From: Chryseomicrobium excrementi
Lineage (GTDB): Bacteria; Bacillota; Bacilli; Bacillales_A; Planococcaceae
Length of the DNA: 64,000 bases
Direction: 5' to 3'
Assembly: GCF_002798305.1 (NCBI RefSeq)
Contig: NZ_PCGR01000002.1
Coordinates: 172,034 to 236,033, forward strand
Part shown: positions 60,125 to 64,000 of the stretch, one piece after another
Position numbering within the stretch: the stretch's first letter is position 1
How the letters are laid out: each line of letters begins with the position of its first letter
Translations under genes and position numbers: made by a program
The notes under the pieces: model-generated
What the model saw: the letters and a program-made list of their open reading frames with translations, nothing else
The model's database searches: none
Told to the model about the DNA's origin: nothing

Positions 60125-61261
60125 ATGAAATTCATCGTCAGCTCAGATGCTTGGAAGACCACGCTCACATCTCAAGAAGCTACGCGCGCTATTGCGCAAG
60201 GCCTGCAATCTGTCGACCCAAAATTAGAAGTCATTGAATTCCCGATAGCAGATGGTGGGGAAGGGACATTGGATGCTCTAATGAGCGCTACAAAAGGGGC
60301 ATATAAGACCGCTACGGTTCGCGATCCACTTGGTCGTAAGGTTGAAGCTAAATACGGCGTGACCGGCCTGTCTCGTCATACCTGTGTAATTGAGATGGCA
60401 CAAGCTTCAGGATTCTCTTATGTGAAAAAACATGAACAAAATCCTCGACTTGCCTCGACATACGGAACAGGAGAATTGATTCGAGCGGCTTTAGACGAAG
60501 GGCATAGAAACTTCATTCTTGCGATTGGGAGCAGTGCCACAAACGATGGTGGTGCAGGTATGCTACGAGCGCTCGGCTTAAAATTTTTAGACAGTGATGG
60601 AAACGAAATGTCTGGAGACTTGTTGCAATTACAGCAACTCGAAAGCCTTGATGACCAAGAATTTGATTCGCGTCTTCAAGAATGTACCTTTGCAGTAGTC
60701 AGCGACGTGCAGATCCCGTACATTGGACCTCAAGGGGCTACTCATCTTTACGGCGAGACAAAAGGCGTCAGACAAGAAGACACGGCAGGAGTGGAAGCAG
60801 CATTAAGCCGTCTAGCCGACGTCATCGAAAAACATACGGGTGTCCGACTTCACGAAAGAGCAGGAGCGGGTTCTGGAGGAGGACTTGGAGGTGCCGTTCA
60901 GGCTTTCTTCCCGACAAAATGGTACCACGGTATTGATTTTGTGTTGAAGCGCTCCGGCTGGGAAAACGCGCTGTCTGGTGTCACTCATGTCATTACAGGA
61001 GAAGGACGCCTCGATCGGCACACGTTTTTAGAAGGCAAAGGGCCGCACGGAGTCTCGAAGTTTGCGGCGGAAAGAGGCTTACCGGTTACGTTGTTTGCGG
61101 GCAGTGCGGCTCATGATGCTGTGGAAGACGCAACGGATCTGTTCCAAGAGGTCGTCCTCCTTGCTCAGACTGAAAGTGAAATTAATCATGCCCTTGACCA
61201 TCCAGAAGAGGCACTTAAGCAAGCTGCGGCTCGTTGGTATTCGGAGAAGTTTGGAGAATGA
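60125..61261 (+). CDS. Divergent glycerate kinase family protein
   Basis: The 378-residue protein is homologous to type 2 glycerate kinases (GarK/GlxK) over its whole length: PIADGGEGTLDAL, STYGTGELIRAALDEG, AIGSSATNDGGAGMLRALG, ITGEGRLD. It departs from conserved sites: PDSFKGT is SDAWKTT, CDVDNPLLGERGA is SDVQIPYIGPQGA, and FGPQKG is YGETKG, while the canonical paralogue at 62.6 kb keeps these motifs. It lies 12 bases behind the coiled-coil gene on the S-box transcript. Its substrate may differ from glycerate. SD AGGGGGAACCAACT precedes the ATG. Confidence 0.85.
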   Translation: MKFIVSSDAWKTTLTSQEATRAIAQGLQSVDPKLEVIEFPIADGGEGTLDALMSATKGAYKTATVRDPLGRKVEAKYGVTGLSRHTCVIEMAQASGFSYVKKHEQNPRLASTYGTGELIRAALDEGHRNFILAIGSSATNDGGAGMLRALGLKFLDSDGNEMSGDLLQLQQLESLDDQEFDSRLQECTFAVVSDVQIPYIGPQGATHLYGETKGVRQEDTAGVEAALSRLADVIEKHTGVRLHERAGAGSGGGLGGAVQAFFPTKWYHGIDFVLKRSGWENALSGVTHVITGEGRLDRHTFLEGKGPHGVSKFAAERGLPVTLFAGSAAHDAVEDATDLFQEVVLLAQTESEINHALDHPEEALKQAAARWYSEKFGE

Positions 61262-61283
61262 CTTACTAGATGTGAAGAACGCC

Positions 61284-61316
61284 GAACCCCAAACCGAAAA
61301 GGTTTGGGGTTCTTTG
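61284..61316. terminator. Terminator of the S-box operon
   Basis: GAACCCCAAACC and GGTTTGGGGTTC pair perfectly around GAAAA, followed by TTTG. Confidence 0.88.
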
Positions 61317-61347
61317 TTAGAAAGAAAGCTGAGCGATTGTTCAACGA

Positions 61348-61452
61348 CAAATTTGAAGTTCTTTTCCACAAATCTTAGGTTCTTTTCTGCAAATTTGAAG
61401 TTCCATACCGCAAATCTGAAATTCTTTTAAACAAATCCTCGAATTCATACCT
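61348..61452. repeat. 21-bp tandem repeats, locus 3
   Basis: Four full 21-base units (61348, 61369, 61390, 61411) and a partial fifth begin CAAAT(T/C)T and carry a TTC-T block. The array ends inside the last codons of cdaR. The unit shares ACCGCAAATC with locus 1. Confidence 0.8.
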
Positions 61453-62503
61453 CACGCCACTTGAGAGCCAGCCATAAGCTCGCGGCATCTTCAAATCGCA
61501 GCGGGTGCAATCCTGTCAGCTCCTCGATTTGTTGGATCCGGTAGCTTAACGTGTGGCGGTGAACCCCAAGTCTTTCAGCTGCACCACGAATGGACAAGTC
61601 AGACGCAAACAAGGCCCCGAGTGTCTCAAGAGCTTTGGCATCAAGGGACGCAAGTAAAGTTCTACTGTATTGCGATCGGCCTAATTCCGGTACTTGATGC
61701 AGCAAATACGTGAGTTCGAACTCAGAAAAACTAGCAAGGGGAGCCGACTGATTGGCTTGAGTAACCTGAGATGCATGCAAACTTTCTCCGAGTGCCTCTA
61801 CAGTATCTACACACTTCCCTACAGAAATTTGCAGAGTGGGGAGGAGTCCTAAAAGTCGCTTAAACTTCTCTTTCAACCGCTCCTCGCTTAAACCACTCGT
61901 CAAAACGACTGCTTCGCCGTGAACACCTACTCCTATTACTTTGTCTGGCCAATCGAAAAAGTCTTCTAATTTTCTTCGAAGTGTATTCGTATTTCCTGTT
62001 TTGTCTCGGAATAGACTGCAACATAAAGGACCTGCAACCGAAATATGAGATAACGCAATACGCTCCCTAGTTGCATGAGATAGCTCGCCAGTAATCCATA
62101 GCTCTGTAATCGCGTCGTCTTTCCATTTGCGGTTCCACTCAGATTCGGCAGTCACGATCGATTGGTGTAACATCAGTTCACATGTTAACTGAACAAGAGG
62201 GGCGACAGACTCAAGGTCTCCAGGGTTCCCTGTAATGCCAATGACAGCAACCAACTTATCTTTATAAAATAGCGGTAAATTGATTCCAGCTTTACTTCCA
62301 GGCCAGTCACCAGCTACCTCTTCCGAGATGACCAGTGTCTTCCCGGTACGTCCTACGTACGCAGCTCCCTCGTGGAGTTGTTGAAGACGTATTGGTTCCC
62401 CAGAAGCCACAATTAGACCAGTTGGATCCATCACATTGATATTCCGACTCAGTCGAATCATCGTCTGTTCGACCATCTGATTCGCTACTTCTTTCGTTAA
62501 CAT
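61445..62503 (-). CDS. cdaR: CdaR-type sugar diacid regulator
   Basis: The 352-residue regulator has a diacid-recognition domain (about 1-135: EVANQMVEQTMIRLSRNINVMDPTGLIVASG..., INLPLFYKDKLVAVIGITGNPGDLESVAPLVQL), a middle GGDEF-like CdaR region and a C-terminal PucR-type HTH (RGAAERLGVHRHTLSYRIQQIEELTG). CdaR relatives activate uptake and catabolism genes for glucarate, galactarate or glycerate. It is divergent from the canonical glycerate kinase and GntP permease genes, its likely targets. ATG 62503 follows GGGAGTGT. Confidence 0.9.
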   Translation of the reverse strand: MLTKEVANQMVEQTMIRLSRNINVMDPTGLIVASGEPIRLQQLHEGAAYVGRTGKTLVISEEVAGDWPGSKAGINLPLFYKDKLVAVIGITGNPGDLESVAPLVQLTCELMLHQSIVTAESEWNRKWKDDAITELWITGELSHATRERIALSHISVAGPLCCSLFRDKTGNTNTLRRKLEDFFDWPDKVIGVGVHGEAVVLTSGLSEERLKEKFKRLLGLLPTLQISVGKCVDTVEALGESLHASQVTQANQSAPLASFSEFELTYLLHQVPELGRSQYSRTLLASLDAKALETLGALFASDLSIRGAAERLGVHRHTLSYRIQQIEELTGLHPLRFEDAASLWLALKWREV

Positions 62504-62593
62504 CGACAACACTCCCAAAAAATTATCTAAAATTATATTCCTATTTGTACATTAAGTATAATGCACTATCAGAAAATACACACTACACTAATT

Positions 62594-62607
62594 TGTAAGC
62601 GTTTACT
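62594..62607 (+). promoter_or_regulatory. Candidate catabolite-response element (cre)
   Basis: TGTAAGCGTTTACT matches the cre consensus TGWAANCGNTNWCA except the last base. It lies 14 bases upstream of the glycerate kinase start, over the leader, so CcpA repression is likely. Confidence 0.65.
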
Positions 62608-62621
62608 TGAGGGGGGAGCCT

Positions 62622-63743
62622 ATGCACATTATCATCAGTCCAGATTCATTCAAAGGAACATTGACAGCTAAAGAAGCGGCACAAACGATGAAAGACGGAC
62701 TCTTGAGAGTGTTCCCACATGCGCAGTATACACTGATTCCAATCGCAGATGGAGGGGAAGGGACGCTTGAGGTTCTTGTGGAGCTAACGGAGGGTCAGAT
62801 GCAACAAGTAGTCGTAGAAGATCCACTGGGAAGGCCGGTTGATGCACGGTTCGGTATCTTAGGCGATGGCAAGACGGGCGTGATTGAGATGGCGGAAGCG
62901 TCAGGGATCATGCGCGTTACGAAGTCGGAGCGTAATCCTTTCCGTGCTAGTACTTACGGGACAGGAGAACTTATTCGTCACGCACTCGATGCAGGATGTC
63001 GGCACTTCATCTTAGCGATTGGAGGAAGTGCTACAAATGACGGAGGCATTGGTGCCATGCGCGCACTTGGGGCACGATTTTTAGATGGGTCAGGCAAGGT
63101 TTTGGAGACGGATTTGCCTTCTTATCAAGAACTCGCAACGATTGATCTGGCAGGACTTGATTCCCGACTTCCGAAATGCCGCTTCGACATTGCTTGCGAC
63201 GTGGACAACCCTCTCCTAGGAGAACGCGGTGCCACTGCGATTTTCGGTCCTCAAAAAGGAGTCGAAAGAGGTCATCACGACGTACTAGAAAATGTTCTCA
63301 GGCGTTATGCACAGGTCGTAGAAGAAACTACAGGGAAGTCCGTGCACGAGTTGCCCGGTGCTGGTGCAGCTGGAGGACTTGGAACAGCGTTTCTCGCATT
63401 CCTGCCATCTACTTTGCGTCCTGGAATTGAAATCATCTTAGATGAGATCGATTTTGATTCGAAGTTAGACGGAGCAAGTTGGGTCGTTACGGGCGAAGGG
63501 AAATCGGATGTGCAAACGTTGTCTGGAAAAGCCCCGCTTGGAATTGCGTTTCGCGCAAAGAAGGCAGGGGTGCCTGTAGCCTTACTGTCGGGAATGGTAC
63601 GAGAAGAGGACCGTGTTCTATTGGCGCCGCATTTTGATCTGATCGACAGTATCGTGTCACCTTCTTGTCACCTAGAAGAAGCATTATCACGGCCGGTACC
63701 TGCTTTACTAGCAGCTGCTGAACGTTTGGGGAAATCATTTTAA
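62622..63743 (+). CDS. Glycerate kinase (canonical)
   Basis: The 373-residue enzyme keeps the family motifs: SPDSFKGTLTAKEAA, PIADGGEGTLEVLVE, RASTYGTGELIRHALDAG, AIGGSATNDGGIGAMRALG, CDVDNPLLGERGATAIFGPQKGV and VVTGEGKSD. It phosphorylates glycerate to 2- or 3-phosphoglycerate, feeding glycolysis. ATG 62622 follows GAGGGGGGAG; five earlier codons are rejected. The GntP permease gene starts 19 bases later, so uptake and phosphorylation are linked, and cdaR is the likely activator. Confidence 0.93.
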   Translation: MHIIISPDSFKGTLTAKEAAQTMKDGLLRVFPHAQYTLIPIADGGEGTLEVLVELTEGQMQQVVVEDPLGRPVDARFGILGDGKTGVIEMAEASGIMRVTKSERNPFRASTYGTGELIRHALDAGCRHFILAIGGSATNDGGIGAMRALGARFLDGSGKVLETDLPSYQELATIDLAGLDSRLPKCRFDIACDVDNPLLGERGATAIFGPQKGVERGHHDVLENVLRRYAQVVEETTGKSVHELPGAGAAGGLGTAFLAFLPSTLRPGIEIILDEIDFDSKLDGASWVVTGEGKSDVQTLSGKAPLGIAFRAKKAGVPVALLSGMVREEDRVLLAPHFDLIDSIVSPSCHLEEALSRPVPALLAAAERLGKSF

Positions 63744-63762
63744 ATTTAAGGGGGAGTTTGTA

Positions 63763-64000
63763 TGTTGTTTGCGATTATTTTGCTAGGGGTCGTGTTGATT
63801 GTCTTTGCGACAGCTGTATTAAAAGTACATCCGTTTATTTCGTTGATCGTCGCAGCATTTTTTGTTGGAATCGCAGCGGGTCTACCGCTTGTAGACGTCG
63901 TTCGTTTTGTGAATGAAGGATTTGGTGGCTTGATGACGAGTATCGGTCTCGTAATCGTGGCCGGAACTATCATTGGTGTCATTCTAGAGAAATCTGGAGC
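63763..64000 (+). CDS. GntP-family permease, N-terminal part (cut by window edge)
   Basis: About 79 residues remain before the window ends: MLFAIILLGVVLIVFATAVLKVHPFISLIVAAFFVGIAAGLPLVDVVRFVNEGFGGLMTSIGLVIVAGTIIGVILEKSG. FGGLMTSIGLVIVAGTIIGV is the GntP family N-terminal signature. It should import gluconate, glycerate or a related sugar acid. SD GGGGGAG precedes ATG 63763, 19 bases after the glycerate kinase gene. Confidence 0.87.

Noticed and set aside
61062..61430. 122-codon frame with heptad NLKFFS/T repeats
   Set aside because: The repeats come from the 21-bp DNA array; the frame overlaps the kinase gene and runs through its terminator.
1..64000. rRNA, tRNA, CRISPR, IS or prophage genes
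   Set aside because: Scanned by eye on both strands; no cloverleaf with CCA-type end, no regular spacer array, no transposase, integrase or phage structural motif was found.

Overview
The window looks like chromosomal DNA of a mid-GC Bacillota, order Bacillales. The evidence is strong AGGAGG-type ribosome binding sites, frequent TTG and GTG starts, rho-independent terminators after most genes, S-box (SAM) riboswitches, a DinR-type LexA box, Mrp/Ktr/MscL ion homeostasis genes, and the metI-yitJ-metH gene order. I cannot name the genus. A Planococcaceae-like or Bacillaceae-like soil or marine bacterium would fit. There are no rRNA or tRNA genes, no CRISPR array, no insertion sequence and no prophage. 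Most genes are ordinary core or metabolic genes, and the interest lies mainly in their control regions.

Layout. 1-5.4 kb: cadmium/zinc efflux (cadA, cut by the window edge, and its repressor cadC), a small iron-sulfur protein, and a tandem pair of CNNM/HlyC metal exporters behind a structured leader. 5.5-9.5 kb: mscL, a DUF1287 protein, two coupled VOC proteins, an SOS-box gene and a DUF3817-MFS fusion. 9.6-17.8 kb: two diguanylate cyclases, a TRIC-like channel, the Ktr potassium uptake system, a PadR/membrane-protein pair and a YolD-like SOS gene. 17.9-24.5 kb: the complete mrpABCDEFG sodium/proton antiporter operon (minus strand) and a divergent universal-stress-like gene. 24.5-32 kb: GNAT, a candidate small RNA, an iron alcohol dehydrogenase, a luciferase-like oxidoreductase, and a DUF3870 / CoA-transferase / acyl-CoA dehydrogenase cluster. 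32-43.3 kb: azoreductase, speD, a 2-hydroxyacid dehydrogenase, an M20 amidohydrolase, an arginine-type ABC importer (artPQM), sugar kinase, NRDE protein, and a fetAB-rlmA operon. 43.4-51.3 kb: a second PadR pair and the S-box-controlled methionine operon metI-yitJ-metH. 51.3-59.6 kb: BCCT betaine transporter, EAL protein, DJ-1 protein, cysK, patatin, flavin reductase and general-stress genes. 59.6-64 kb: a second S-box leading into a small coiled-coil gene and a divergent glycerate kinase, then cdaR, a canonical glycerate kinase and the start of a GntP permease.

How the genes work together. Several systems point to salt, pH and osmotic adaptation: Mrp, Ktr, MscL, BCCT, TRIC. Two methionine-type riboswitches link SAM level to the methyl cycle and, less expectedly, to a glycerate-kinase paralogue. 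The most unusual signals are: a conserved hairpin between Shine-Dalgarno and TTG start in both CNNM genes; an upstream 13-codon reading frame in the leader of that operon; a strong-promoter, strong-terminator candidate sRNA at 25.5 kb; a perfect 19-bp palindrome plus internal terminator ahead of the CoA-transferase gene; the S-box on the coiled-coil/glycerate-kinase pair; and degenerate 20-21-bp intergenic repeats at three loci.
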